This document shows positions 1 through 11,159 of a DNA stretch of 64,000 nucleotides, in pieces. The stretch covers positions 124,001 to 188,000 of the forward strand of contig JARBJD010000099.1 of assembly GCA_033064195.1 (NCBI GenBank). Direction: 5' to 3'. How positions within the stretch are numbered: position 1 is the first letter of the stretch; each line of letters begins with the position of its first letter. The stretch comes from Blattamonas nauphoetae. Taxonomy: Eukaryota; Preaxostyla; Oxymonadida. The position numbers and the translations under genes are program-made. Below the pieces are notes generated by a model, which worked only from the letters and a program-made list of their open reading frames with translations, ran no database searches and had not been told where the DNA came from.

Positions 1-860
1 GGAGGCAAAGAGAGTTCGCGAACGATCAGAACGAACAGACAAGCGAGAACCCCACTCCGCTCCTCGAACAATACCTGAAGGCAGTTGAGGACGAGAAGAC
101 TCGGGAGCAACAGCAAAACAGCAGCGAGGATTCAGATGGCAGCGACGACGAGCTGACGACTGAGGCTGTGCTGAGAAGAGAGAAACCACAGGCCCAGTTT
201 CTTCGGAAGGGACAGAGTGTGCTCCTCTTCTTCGGGATTTCTCTTTTGCAGGTTCTGGGTCGAGTTCAACTGGGTCGAATCTTCCCAACCAGTTCTATCT
301 TTTCCGGAAGAAGCACGAGCAGATGGTGGAGAGCCAAGCACACATGATGGCCAATCCACACGCGACATTCAACGAGGAACTGTCTGTCATCTCGCCTGCG
401 AACCCCGACAAGTCGCCGTCGGATCACGACATGAACTCGGCCGGGTCGGGTCGGGTTGGAACTCCACAGTCGTGCGAGCTGAGGAAGCACAAGACGCTGG
501 TTGGTGGAAGAAACGACGATTTTCTGTTCGCCTTTCTGAACGAGCGAGAAGGCGTGCGTCCACTTCGAAAGACACCCAGCGAGATGTATTGGCGAGAGGG
601 CGAGGATCGATCGGAGAGGGAGCGAGCGAGAGAAGAGGATCGTGTTGAGAATGTGGACGAGGTGAGTGAGCTTGAGAACGTGAACACCCTTTTTGAAGGC
701 GAACATGCACATAACACGTTCTCTGAGTCACAACGCACACCACAACACAATCCACCCAACAATCCAACTCGGAGCATCTACGAAAGTGTGATTTTTCTGC
801 TTTTATTGTTTGCAGTTGATTCGCGACGGCTTTCTTGGATTGAACGAGAATCAATCTTGA
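1..860 (+). CDS. Hypothetical protein, 3' end only (partial)
   Basis: Only the C-terminal part lies in the window; the 5' end is cut off. Exons 1-216, 252-661 and 816-860 join in one frame (first full codon at base 3), with introns of 35 and 154 bases (gtgtgc...ttgcag, gtgagt...ttgcag) and a TGA stop. The roughly 222 residues seen are hydrophilic: a glutamate/glutamine-rich stretch, a Ser/Gly linker, a short aromatic segment (FYLFRKKHEQMVES), then a strongly charged Arg/Glu stretch ending in DELIRDGFLGLNENQS. I recognise no domain. The composition fits a disordered tail of a larger protein. The splicing is well supported because removing the 35-base intron is what restores the long frame. Confidence 0.6.
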
Positions 861-1011
861 ACGATATGTTTGCACGAGTGAATGACGATCAACTTGCATC
901 TTAGTTTGATCTTGCTCAGCCTTTATCCACGTTTTGTTGGGCTTGTTTGTTGTGTTTTGTTGAATGAAGTGAAGAAAAGAGGGTTGATCTCGTCAACACC
1001 ACAAATTGGGA

Positions 1012-2513
1012 ATGGCAAAGGATCCATCGACGTTCAATGTGAGAGGGGGTCTATTGGGATTGGGCCAAGATGTTTTGTTGGATATCATTCACGAGATGCG
1101 TTCGCTGCGAGACTTACAGACAGTTTGGGTTCTTTGTTTGATTCATGGTTGGATATCCAGTTCCTGGGGTCATGTAATCAGACATTCGATCTCACTGGCC
1201 ATCCTCGGTTTTTGTGGTCCACAGAGACGGCAGCTGCAGATGTGACGGGAACGAAAGCGCTGATTGTGAAACGAGCCCCAAACGTGACGGCTATCTTGAA
1301 TCCGAAGCCAGACCAGATCCATCAGGACGATATCACCACAACGGTGTTTGACATCACAAGGGCAACAGACGTGACGGACACGGAGTCGCGGAGAATCCTG
1401 TCGATGGGAGTCATCCACAAGAACATCCGTCTGGACAGCAACAGCTCGTATTTTGCATACGGGATCATCTACATTGATGGAAAGAACAGGCTGCACAAAC
1501 AGGCGATCTCTTTGACGGGGGCACAGGCAGACAAACACGCTGCGAAGACACAAAGTTGGATTGACTCGATTGAGCTTCCTCCGGCGAACGAAAAGTACGT
1601 GCGGATCAAGACGCAGGGGGCATTCACGATTATCCAGACGGAGCGAGGGCAGCTGTGGTTCCGTGGAATGACGGAGAATGGGACTTGGGAAGAAAGCGAG
1701 GTCTTCAAGACGTTTGCGCCGTTCGACGACGAGTCGGGGCTGGTTCCAAGCTCGCTGGGCCCGTCGCGTGTGCGGTCGTTCTACTTTGAGGACCTGCGGC
1801 AGCATTACATTCTGGAGAACGGGGCGGTGTTCCTGACTGGATGCAGGCAAGACTTCCTGTCGCACCCCGAGGCAGGCCAGATGGCTGGGGACGGGCTGCT
1901 GGAGCTGACGGACTCGGCGCGGTTCAGGCCGAAGTATGTGGCAGCGCTGCGCGGGGAGGTGGCGGAGACGGTGGGGGACTTCGGGCTGTTTGGGGTGTTC
2001 AAGCCGGTGAAGTACTTCCGGCGGATGCGGACGTTCCTGATGGCGGACGGGACAGTGTTTGCACGGACGTACGAGGCGCCGGAGAAGAGCGACTCGTTCC
2101 TGTTCACGCCGCTGGACAGGGGGAAGTTCTTTGGAGGGGAGAAGATTGTGTCGATGGCGCACTTTGTTCGGGATGTGTATGTGACGGAGAGTGGGCGTGT
2201 GTTGGTGTTTCAGGGCGAGCGGTCGATTGCAGCATATCCTGGGGACTTGGGAAGGCCGAAGTTTGTGCACCAGCTACCGTTTCCGGTGTCGCGGCTGAAG
2301 GAGGTGCTTCTGCCGACAGAGGACAGCATGGTGTACTACAAGGACGACGGGCGGTTCTATTTTGTGGGGAACGCGAAGGCTGGCGAGCAGGAGGAGACTG
2401 TGGACGTGTCGGAGAACGTGGTGAAGTACTCTGCCGACACAACATTCCCGCAAGGCATGCTCACGAAGCACTACTGTCACTGTGGCATGCAATACTTCTT
2501 CCTCTTTGAGTAG
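1012..2513 (+). CDS. F-box protein with beta-rich (RCC1-like) repeats
   Basis: Two exons, 1012-1122 and 1161-2513, separated by a 38-base intron (gtttgg...atccag); about 487 residues. The first exon ends inside an F-box: LGQDVLLDIIHEMRSLRDLQT continues across the splice into FLGSCNQTFDLTGHPRFLW, the usual L-P/L-D-LL...L...C..F...HP.LW pattern. F-box proteins bind SKP1 and bring substrates to SCF ubiquitin ligases. The remainder has repeated short strands of the type GQLWFRG, GAVFLTG, GTVFARTY, GRVLVFQG and GRFYFVGN, spaced about 50 residues apart, which resembles RCC1/beta-propeller blades; that is inference. Start ATG 1012 is chosen because the in-frame codon at 1006 is TTG. The next gene is convergent, 144 bases away. 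Confidence 0.7.
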
Positions 2514-2657
2514 TCTTTGTTTTCCAGTCCACTTCACTAAATTCATCATTTGAGCACAACAATTGCAAGAGTATTCATCAAAACAATCGAAATGCAGGTC
2601 ATTCGACAGTTTGCCTGTCTGAATGAAAGTCTCATCCAAACATCAAACCCGTTTCAT

Positions 2658-3163
2658 TTACTGATTCTTTTGACGACGTTGAGCCTTGATTTCCTTCTGA
2701 TCCTTGACACCACGGTTCTTTTTGCTCTTATTCTTCTTCTCCTTGCGAGATTTGCGAACAACTTTCTTTTCGATTGGTTTGCTCAACTTGTGACGAATCT
2801 TGCGAAGACGAAGTTCAGTCTTTTGAAGGTCATCTTTCTTGTCGTAGATGAGAGCGAATCCAGTGGTGAGGTTACCTCCAAAGTGTGTTTTGAGACCGTA
2901 GCAGATGATTGTCTCAGGGTCCTTGATCTTGTAGTTTTGTGCAAGCTTATCGCGAAGTTCAAGGCGAGAGAGGGGTCTTTGGCCAGGGTGGATGACATTG
3001 ACTGTCTGTAAGGCAAATAAATGGTCATGAAAGGAGAGAAGGAAATTTTGAGGCACATATGGGGAAGTAGAGATATAAAATTCAATAAAAAGGATCAAAC
3101 CATCTGCTTGCGGTGCAGAAGAGGGTTGATTAGCACTTTACGTGTTTGGATGGTGACAGACAT
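2658..3163 (-). CDS. RPS24: 40S ribosomal protein eS24
   Basis: Minus-strand exons 3101-3163 and 2658-3005 with a 95-base intron (gtttga...ttacag) give 136 residues, the normal length of this small-subunit protein. The N-terminus MSVTIQTRKVLINPLLHRKQM matches the eS24 start, and the core THFGGNLTTGFALIYD is the family signature (human THFGGGKTTGFGMIYD). The tail is very Lys/Arg-rich, as in other eS24 proteins. It sits on the ribosome body. The intron just after residue 21 is the kind of early intron common in ribosomal protein genes. The family assignment is very safe. Confidence 0.95.
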
Positions 3164-3525
3164 CTAAAAATGTAGTAAAACACCAAAAATCATGATGAAG
3201 AGAGAAGTTGGATGCAATATTTTGAGGGAGATGGTAGATAATATAGTGGATCAAGTGTAGAGAAACAAAAGAAGAAGAAAAACACGAAACTGAGAGAGAA
3301 CATACGCTTTTAATTGTGATCAAAAATTACCCCCTCTGCCCCAAACATAGGGTAATGGGTATCCCTTTGTCAAACATCTCGAATGACACCAGCTAATCAT
3401 GTTCTTCTGGTTTATAAAAATTTAATTTCGCATGTGAGAGCAAATTAACATTGATAACTTGCATTAGAAGAGAGAATTAGATTCACATTAAAATTAGGAA
3501 AAGTGAAATGAAGTTCAAATGAAAA
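3164..3525. other. Intergenic, eS24 promoter and snRNP 3' flank
   Basis: 362 bases between the eS24 start codon and the stop codon of the snRNP gene, both on the minus strand. AT-rich. It holds a C-rich run near 3331-3345 (CCCCCTCTGCCCC) on an otherwise AT-rich background, which could be a promoter element of the highly expressed ribosomal gene. I see no convincing exon; the 61-codon reading frame on the minus strand overlapping the eS24 start has no family resemblance. Confidence 0.4.
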
Positions 3526-4037
3526 CTACGAAAACGGAACAGTTGTATCACCTTCCTCACGCCTTGTGAGGTATGATTTTGTCTTTGAGAAATGAATGTG
3601 CTGAAAGAGGTGATGATAGTTTTAGTCAAGAGTGCGAAAAATCGATGAAATAGAAATTATTCATACCATCTCTTTTCCAAAGAACATCTTGTTCTGTAAA
3701 GTTTTCATTGCAATGAGGGCAGAAGGACGCTCCTTGTAGATGATGAAGGCTTGTCCTCTCATCTTGGGCGTCTTCATACAAACGATGCTTGCCACGTGGC
3801 CGAATTGTGAAAATAGAAAATAAAGATTTCGTTTCAATTCTTGATAAAGAAAAGTTGAGTTGATATGAGATGGCATAAAAACAGGGAATAGGGCAAACCA
3901 GTTTTGTTCAGTTTGTCGTTTAGGTTATTGACATAGAGTGTATGAGTGTCCGAATCAGAGCTTTGCTGACGAGTAGATTGAGTGGATGCGGGATCTGTTT
4001 GGAGTAACTCCGTCCCAGTTGGTTCTTCCTTGATCAT
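3526..4037 (-). CDS. U1A/U2B''-type snRNP protein, single RRM
   Basis: Exons 3899-4037, 3667-3839 and 3526-3600 (introns of 59 and 66 bases) give 128 residues. After about 30 polar residues comes one RRM: HTLYVNNLNDKL (RNP2), ELKRNLYFLFSQFGHV, then MRGQAFIIYKE (RNP1) and the conserved end HIHFSKTKS. This is the U1A/U2B''/SNF branch, which binds stem-loop RNA in the U1 or U2 snRNP. The second RRM of animal proteins is absent; the protein stops about 15 residues after the first, as if only the snRNA-binding half were kept. Whether it serves U1, U2 or both cannot be told. It fits a genome with many spliceosomal introns. Confidence 0.88.
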
Positions 4038-4122
4038 GAAATAAAATTATGGAGACAAAAAATTGGACAAAGGATGAAAAGGAAAAATAATGAATGTAGG
4101 TATGAAATGAAAAACTGGGTTA

Positions 4123-6061
4123 TTATGAAGACCCAAAAGCAAGTGGACTAGCGTTCAGATAAGCCTTCCTCTCAATGGCTTTCTTGGCATGTTCGTTGAG
4201 GCGTCGTGTGGTTTCCATGTTTGCTGATCGCTGCCGAATTGTCATTTCACGGAGGCCTTCCTGCGTCCTCTGTTCGTCCTCGCGGCGGATCTGTTCTGTC
4301 ACGCGCTGGTGCTCGTACAGCTTGTAGAACTGGATGAAGCCTTCGATGGAGAGGTAGCCGCCCTCGGCGTTCTTCACATTCTGGACGTGCCGTGCGCTCT
4401 TGTCTGTGGTGGAGTACGCCCTGTGGTTGACACGCGCCTCGTCCTCCTCGATGTGGACAGCCCCCAGCGAGTGCTGCTTGGTCAGGCCGCAGAGGAAGTC
4501 GAACTCGTCTTCAGTCAAGTCGAACGGGTTGTCGGGAAGAAAGACGTACGAATGCAGCTGAGCGGCGAGAAGTGAAGAAGAAAGGGCGACAAACGTCTTC
4601 TTTCGAGATGGGGGCGTTCCAGTCGTTTTCCGAGACGCCGATCTCGACCCAGGGGAGGGGGACAAGCATCGTCTTCGAGCCGGGCTCGTCACCGTAGTTC
4701 TGCTGGTCGGTGATGGATTTGTTCTTCACCATCGGAATGTCGGTGCGGATGGACGGGATGCCGGCCACTCTGCCCGTCCACTCCGCCGTCTCGTCCAGCT
4801 CTCTCGCGGTGAACTTGCGTGTTCGGCCGCCTCTCATTGGGATGCTGCGTCCAAGGTCGGGGTCGGGAAGATGGCCGTCTGCGGGCATGCACGGATGAGG
4901 AAGGAGAGATTGTGAAGTGTCGCCGTCGCTTGGCTTTTTGTACCCAAAAGTGTGTCCCTCAGGAAGGTTGTGGGCGGCACTGACAGCATGAGAAGGGGAA
5001 AGAACACACGTGTTGTGGCGCACCTTTCCAAGCTCAGCATCATGATATTTCTTGTGCTGGGCGACATGGATCGATGCAAGTTTCGTGGTCGTGTCAGGGC
5101 ACGTCGAGTCCTTCTCGTTCTGACCTGCTGCTGTTTCATGAGGATGGACGAGATTCCTCGTTTGCACACCCGACAGAAGGGCACTGGTTCCCGTCGGTCG
5201 ACCGTACACTCGGTCCTTCATGTTTCCTGTCCCATCAGGGCCTTTGTAGTCACGCGTCACCTGCTCACCAGCTCCGTAGTCCTGGAAAGCCTTGACGTAT
5301 TGCCTTTTCACAACATCAGGCTCGTCCTTATCGCCATCAATGGGGTGGATGACCTCTTTGGCAGGGATCGCTGAAAACATGAATTAGAATGAAAGAGCCA
5401 ACATGATTTCGTTGATGCACCAAAAACAAAGTCACGGCTTTTCGCTTTGTCAGGAAGATGACCTCGAGTTGTTTGATGTCCGATTGGGACAGCGTTAAGT
5501 CCTTTGTATCGTGCTTCCTTTGCTTGTTCAATGACATCTGCAACATTTGTCTTCATTGGTGGATTTATGAGACTCCCAGCCTACGTATATTCAAAGTTGT
5601 ACACCAGTGAACATCAATATAAAGAAAAACGAACGGTATCAGTTTTTGGACCTCCTGAGACGCCATATGTGTGATAATCCGGTGGCATTTCATGGCCAAT
5701 GAATCCTGGATGGAGAACTTTTTCTCCAGCACGTTCATTTCCATGCCAAAAGCGTTCTTGTGTTTTTGGAACCGATCTTTCATTTGGCTGGTGATGCATG
5801 TGAGAACGTGGATAAAGATGATGAAAGTGAATGAGAGACGGGGAAATGAACAATAAAATGGGGATATTGGTTGTGAAACTTAAGAACATGTTCATACCAG
5901 TGTTACACAGTCTTTGGCTGTGACATAAACACGAGCTGGGGGTACACCGGCCTTGATTACGAAAAGTGAATGGAAAAATTGATAAAATGAGGGACATAAA
6001 GGAATACAGGTGGTAGAGCACTTGTATCTTCGCCTCTTTCGTTGTTGAAGCTTAGACTCAT
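4123..6061 (-). CDS. EFHB: EFHB/CFAP21-like ciliary microtubule inner protein
   Basis: Six exons: 6008-6061, 5898-5951, 5635-5787, 5421-5580, 4595-5370 and 4123-4557; introns 37-110 bases; 543 residues. Family blocks appear in order: AGVPPARVYVTAKDC near the N-terminus, GEKVLHPGFIGHEMPPDYHTYG, GIPSIRTDIPMVKNKSITD followed by QQNYGDEPGSKTML, and the link to a C-terminal EF-hand-like region (NPFDLTEDEFDFLCGL). EFHB is a microtubule inner protein of ciliary doublets (the CFAP21 type of Chlamydomonas). The human protein is longer because of its extra N-terminal part. The EF-hand region lacks an obvious DxDxDG loop, so calcium binding is doubtful. It lies directly beside RSPH4/6, another axoneme gene, on the same strand. 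Confidence 0.88.
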
Positions 6062-6165
6062 TTTTCTTGTGGGTTGAACAACGGTTCGTTCAGAAATTTA
6101 TGATGTTTAGGGAAAAAGTAATAAAAAAACTAATCGTGAAAGTGAGATGCCGACATGACCCCTTC

Positions 6166-8057
6166 CTACTCTTGCTCTTCCTCTTCACCCTCCTCCTCCT
6201 CTTCTTCCTCCTCTTTGTTTCCAACCATTGACTCTTCTCTCCTTGCCATGACACGATCCTCCTTCAGCACATCTGGGTCGATTTGTTCATCCAACTCAGG
6301 ATATTCCTCGGGGAGGACGGGAGGTGGTGGAAGTGTGTGTGGGAGCGAAGTGAATTTGCGTCCATTGCCGATGTAGAGTCTGTGGGGAGGAGAAGGGAGA
6401 AAGAAGGAAGGAGAGCACACCTCACAACAATGGCCTTCTGTCCGCCGTACGCAATTGTGTATGAGCCCGGCCAGAACGTGCTGCGGACGAGGACGGGGGA
6501 GTCGGGGAGGGTGTCCTTCCGCAGCGTGAACGACGGCGCGCGCCCTTCCTGCAGCTTCCTGTCCTCGCCAATCGCTCGATGCATGTTTCCATCACTTCCA
6601 TTTCCAGCGTCGTCTTCGCCCTCCCACACCTCTGCCTTCTTCAGCATCGCCATTCCCTCTCCTTCCTCCTCCCCGCCCTCTTCCTCCTCTTCTCCTTCCT
6701 TCGGCGGTGGCCACTTCCGAACACGCCCGTTGACCATCAGCGGGAGATGCTGATGGACCCACTGTTCAGGATCGTTGAGAGTGGCAACATCGACAGCAGG
6801 ATCCCACACAGCCACTCCGCCGCCCTCCTGCTCCTCTTCTTCCATTCCCTCCTCTTTCAAGAACCCTCGAGGAATGACACTCGAGGAATGGGCGATACGA
6901 GCAATCTGAGCTCGAAGATAATGCTTTTCCAGACCTGGAAACGATGGAGAGCCAGTGGCAACCTGGAGGAAGATTAGGATAACAAAAAAGCAACAGTTGA
7001 ATCAAGATTTCCCGTTAAATCCTTCACAAGCAACCGCGAGGCCTTAATTAGAGCCGGAGTGACATCAGGGAGTCTCTTCCAAGGATCCGCCGCTGGAGAG
7101 ATGACAAATAAATTAAAAGTGTGGCGTACGATCATGGCACACAAAATACACGTATTGATTGGGGGAACGATCCTCACGTCCTTCAGGAGGGGGGAGATCA
7201 AATGGCTTCTGAGGTTTTGCTCGTGGAGTGGATGGTTCATCAGGATCGTCATGAGGAGCAGCTAGACAAATGATCTTGAAGAGGACAGAACCTTCTGTTT
7301 GTTCTCCCGTATTGTCTGGTTCTAGTGCATAGGGATTGGGGGTTGTGTCAGCAGGCATGTCAGGAGTGGGCTCTGTTTCAACGATGTAGTAATCATGATG
7401 AATTCCTGTGATTTTACCGAAGAAACGAGCAGATTTGACGGGTTGAGTGCAGAAATAGTTTGACATATGAAGGGAAATCTAGGAGTTACGAGAAAAATGA
7501 GAATCATGAGATAAATTGACTCACAAACTTGGAGGAGTTCCTCTTCACCAAGACCGATTCCAAAGCGGTTGAAATAAGGAGAATCACCACGAATATCTTG
7601 AATGAGAACTTGTGACTTCTTTTTCCTTTGGTTATTGTCCTAAAGACAGTCAGAAGATGTCAAGAAAGAAAAAAAATGAGTTCATGATTGGAACAATGGT
7701 CAAATACTTCGAAAAGCCTTTTCGTTGTATTTAAAGAAAGATTTTTCAGCCTTTCAAGCACAGTTTGAGCATTCTAATATTGAGAATATGACAAGAGTGT
7801 CGAGAAAATGAAATTGATTGCGATGAACCGAGAAAGAAATGGACTGTTTCGTCGAGGGCAGTGACAGTGGATGGTTTTCTTAAGAACTTGTTTTCTTTAA
7901 TTTCTTTCGATATTTCTTCAAATAGAGACAGAGGGTCTTCTGGTTTGTCTTCCATGATTTTCTGAATGACAGATGCGATATGATCGAAAAGTGACTGCTC
8001 TTCACCGCATGAAGATTGCAGGAAGGATAAGGCGTCTTCAAGTGCGGCGTTAGTCAT
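6166..8057 (-). CDS. RSPH4A: Radial spoke head protein RSPH4/6
   Basis: Seven exons: 7845-8057, 7708-7773, 7529-7639, 7130-7478, 6995-7092, 6421-6962 and 6166-6379, with introns of 32-71 bases; 530 residues, near the family norm. Diagnostic stretches: GIGLGEEELLQ, SARFFGKITGIHHDYYIVE, NQYVYFVCHD followed by PWKRLPDVTPALI, LEKHYLRAQIARI, VRSTFWPGSYTIAYGGQ and, across the last intron, RLYIGNGRKF...PPPPVLPEEYPE. RSPH4A/6A (Chlamydomonas RSP4/6) form the spoke head that contacts the central pair and regulates beating. The C-terminus is a pure Glu tail. Start ATG 8057 begins the helical N-terminal segment MTNAALEDALSFLQ. It is divergent from an EF-hand gene with only 66 bases between start codons. 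Confidence 0.93.
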
Positions 8058-8123
8058 TTCACAACCGAAGAAACGAAAAACGACAGTTGAAACAGACCCT
8101 TAATTGAAATTTCATCAGATTGG
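8058..8123. promoter_or_regulatory. Short bidirectional promoter region, RSPH4/6 and EF-hand gene
   Basis: 66 bases separate the minus-strand RSPH4/6 start codon from the plus-strand EF-hand start codon. Both 5' untranslated regions and any promoter elements must fit here or overlap the coding sequence. I see no TATA box or other named motif. Confidence 0.4.
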
Positions 8124-9522
8124 ATGCTCGTACAACTCGAACCTCTACCCGTTGGGAGCATCATTCTCCGGAACGAACTTCCCGTAGACATGATTAAACG
8201 GATGGATCATCTGAGGTGCGTTATTCTTCTCATCTAATCAGGAAATCAAATTATCCAATAAATTCTATAGGGCCATCCTCCTCTTCAATTTGTCATCCCA
8301 CACAGAAGCTCAGCTTTCAAGATATGATTTGGATGCACAAAAAATGATTCCTGCTTCCAAAACTCTTGAAGAACAGACGAAAGCAAATTGTTTTCTTATT
8401 TTCTCCTCTATCTATTGACTATTGAATAGGCCATGCCCTCTACATTGAATCAATCAAGAATTTTGAAGAAATGATCACAAGAATTGAACAGGAAGGTAAA
8501 AGTGAAGAAATTGTTTGCAGTCCTCTTTCAATACCATGTATCTCACTCTTAGGTCAAAGAGGAAGGAGAAACATTTCTTGAAACGATAGAATCCATCCTC
8601 AAACAGGCTACAGATTACTTTGAACCGCTTCTCACAAATCATTATAACACAAGAGTGACAATTAATGTATCTTTCTTCTTATTCCATTGTTTGCAGCAAA
8701 TCGTCAAAATACTCTTCATAGAAACAGTCGGAAGTACCGATGAGGTCATGTCAATGGACGACTTCTCCAAATTCTTTGAAAATTTCAAAGTTCTCCCGTC
8801 AGTGTCGTCGTTATTTGAAGAGGAGCCCGAAACTCCGTACCAAGAGGTTTCATTTGTGTTCAATCAAACCTCTTCAGTCAATTTCAAAGTTTGATACCAA
8901 TGAGAAAGGCGGACTGACCTGCGATGAGCTGACTCGTGCAATCTTCGATGTCATCATTGACCCAGTCATCCACCCACTACAAATCAATAGCGAAGAGGTA
9001 TCTTTCATTTTTCAGGAAAGCCGTTTCCTTTTCTCTTCTTCTCCTCAATCATCTCCTTTCAGTTGTACTATTCGTTCAATTCTCTTCACAAAACACTTAA
9101 GGAGCTCATCACACCTCCCAAGAAAGAAAAACCGCTCCTCAAACGAATTCCCAAACCCAAAGAGAAACCAATAAAAGAGAAAACAGGCGATGAGGGCGAA
9201 GAAGAGGAAGGACGCGAGGAGGAAGAGAACGAAGAGGAGGAAGATGCAGGGGATATCGAATACATCTGGGTGGAGGTGGAGGAGGGTGAAGAGGACGAAG
9301 AAGAAGAAGAGGACGCGCCCGCCTTCGAGCTCGACGAGTTTATGGAGCAAATGGGCACCTTCAAAGACCTTCTGGAGCCTCTCAAGATGGGATACGAAAT
9401 TGATGAAAAGTTGCTCAAAGGCGGTGTGTCCTCTTCCTTTTTTCAGATTTTCAGAAGAGGAAGAAGAACAAGAAGGAGAAGAAGAGGGAGGACAGGAGGA
9501 AGAGGAGGAGGACGATTCTTGA
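8124..9522 (+). CDS. EF-hand protein with acidic C-terminus
   Basis: Eight exons: 8124-8215, 8271-8389, 8430-8512, 8553-8666, 8697-8846, 8890-8997, 9063-9423 and 9455-9522; introns of 30-65 bases; 364 residues. It starts MLVQLEPLPVGSIILRNELP, then an alpha-helical region. One clear EF-hand is FDTNEKGGLTCDELTRAIFD, with F-D-x-N-x-x-G-x-L-x-x-x-E spacing typical of a degenerate calcium loop; EVMSMDDFSKFFENF before it may be the partner hand. From about residue 250 it is Lys/Pro-rich and then Glu-rich, ending in a run of Glu. Family not identified. The shared promoter with RSPH4/6 suggests a ciliary role, which is inference. The exact edge of the last intron is less sure because the flanks are low in complexity. 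Confidence 0.7.
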
Positions 9523-9669
9523 TCAATCTTTCGTTTTACTTTTTTTCTCATGTCACTTTTTCTTCAAATGTTAGTTGGGTGACATACTGATTAATTTGGA
9601 TTTCAACTCATTTGGATTGACATCACCAAAAAATAATAATGGCGCCATCGATCAATCGGTCACATTCAC

Positions 9670-11040
9670 ATGGATCCTGGGAGTTCGGACATGAGGATAG
9701 ATGATGACTCATCAAACAAGGAACTCTACACTTTTGACGCGATGGTTCCAGTATACTCGGTCGATTGGAGCTGGAGAACATCAGCACCATTTCGTCTCGC
9801 CTACACCACGTTTACAGAAAATACTGCAAACACAGTCAATGTAATTCGATTGGACGAAGAGAAAAGAGAATTAGTTTCTGTTGCATCAGCTCCTCATCAC
9901 CTTCCACCCACCAAATTGATGTGGATGCCTTACAAGGACGAAGACAAACCAGATTTATTTGCTACAACAGGAGACTACCTTAGGATATGGGAAGTTCGTG
10001 ACGATAATATTCAATGTAAGTCTCGTTTGAACAGCGTATGCCACTTCTTGTTATGTTCTTGTGATGTGAATTCATCTTCCTTACTGATGTGCTAATCTTC
10101 ACAATATTGTCTTCTCGGATTTCCTCCATGTTCTTTTCACTGTTTTCCTCAGCAAACACCCGGCAATCCACATCACGCCCCAATTTCTTCATTTGACTGG
10201 AATAGAACTGACCCGAACTTAATTGGAACATCTAGCATTGATACGACATGTACAATCTGGGACGTACAAAATGAAAGAGCCACAGCTCAACTTATTGCAC
10301 ACGACAAGGAAGTTTTTGACATTGCTTTCACGTCAGGTGTTCATGTCTTTGCCACTGTTGGGGCTGATGGAAGTGTTCGACTTTTTGATTTAAGGTATGA
10401 ATAAAATTGACCAAAATCCTGTCTTGTCTTTTTTCACACTCTCTTTGACCTCCTCCCCTCTCACCAATCATTTCTTCCTCACACCAGAAACATGGAGCAT
10501 TCTACGATCATCTATGAATCCCCGAAATATACTCCGCTATTACGAGTTGGTTGGAGTCCCATGGAACCAAACCATCTCGCAACTCTCATTTTGGACAGTC
10601 CCACTGTCATCATCCTCGACATCCGGTGTGCATTCGTCCTCTTTCTTGCTCACGTGCTCCTATTCACATTGCTCACTCTTTTGATGATATTGTTCTTTCT
10701 TTCTTTCTTTCATCCATCACTCGACTCTTCTCATTTTCTTCTCACAAACATTGTTAATCGATTTCACAGCCAACCTTCCATCCCACTTCTCCAACTGACC
10801 GGCCATCAGAAACCCACAAACTCTCTTAATTGGTCTCCGAATTCACAACACTACATCGCAACCGGTTCTGAAGATTCAAATGCGTTCATCTGGGATCTCC
10901 GCCAAACACCGAAGCAGATTTCTGATCCTTTCCTCGCATACAACGCTCAAAGCCCTATCAACAAAGTGAGTTGGTCTTCCATCCAACCCTCGTGGATCGC
11001 TGTTTCCATGAGCACGAACGTGCAGATCCTTCGAATTTGA
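9670..11040 (+). CDS. DCAF7: WD40 protein DCAF7/WDR68
   Basis: Exons 9670-10035, 10153-10394, 10488-10625 and 10770-11040 give 338 residues, against 342 in human DCAF7. The match runs the whole length: [104 protein letters not shown] and [24 protein letters not shown]7 is a beta-propeller scaffold that binds DYRK and HIPK kinases in animals (AN11/TTG1 in plants) and is also found with CUL4-DDB1. Two kinases of the DYRK/HIPK/YAK1 group lie elsewhere in this window. The first donor is placed after codon AGC (10033-10035) because that restores phase and the family spacing. Confidence 0.95.
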
Positions 11041-11159
11041 GTCTTTCACTTCAACTGCGATTTTATTCACATGTAATTTTACGTCAAACCATTTTCAGAA
11101 TGTGAAATGCAGTAAATCAAGATAAAAGGATGAGAGGAAATGAAGATTTGAGAAAACAA

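Noticed and set aside
1170-2270. Minus-strand frame of 366 codons opposite the F-box gene.
   Set aside because: Arg/Leu/Pro/His-rich translation typical of the shadow of a GC-rich coding exon; the plus strand has the F-box and repeated strands.
9045-9551. Ser-rich minus-strand frame of 168 codons.
   Set aside because: It is the complement of a Glu-rich coding repeat in the EF-hand gene; GAG/GAA runs leave the opposite frames open by composition.
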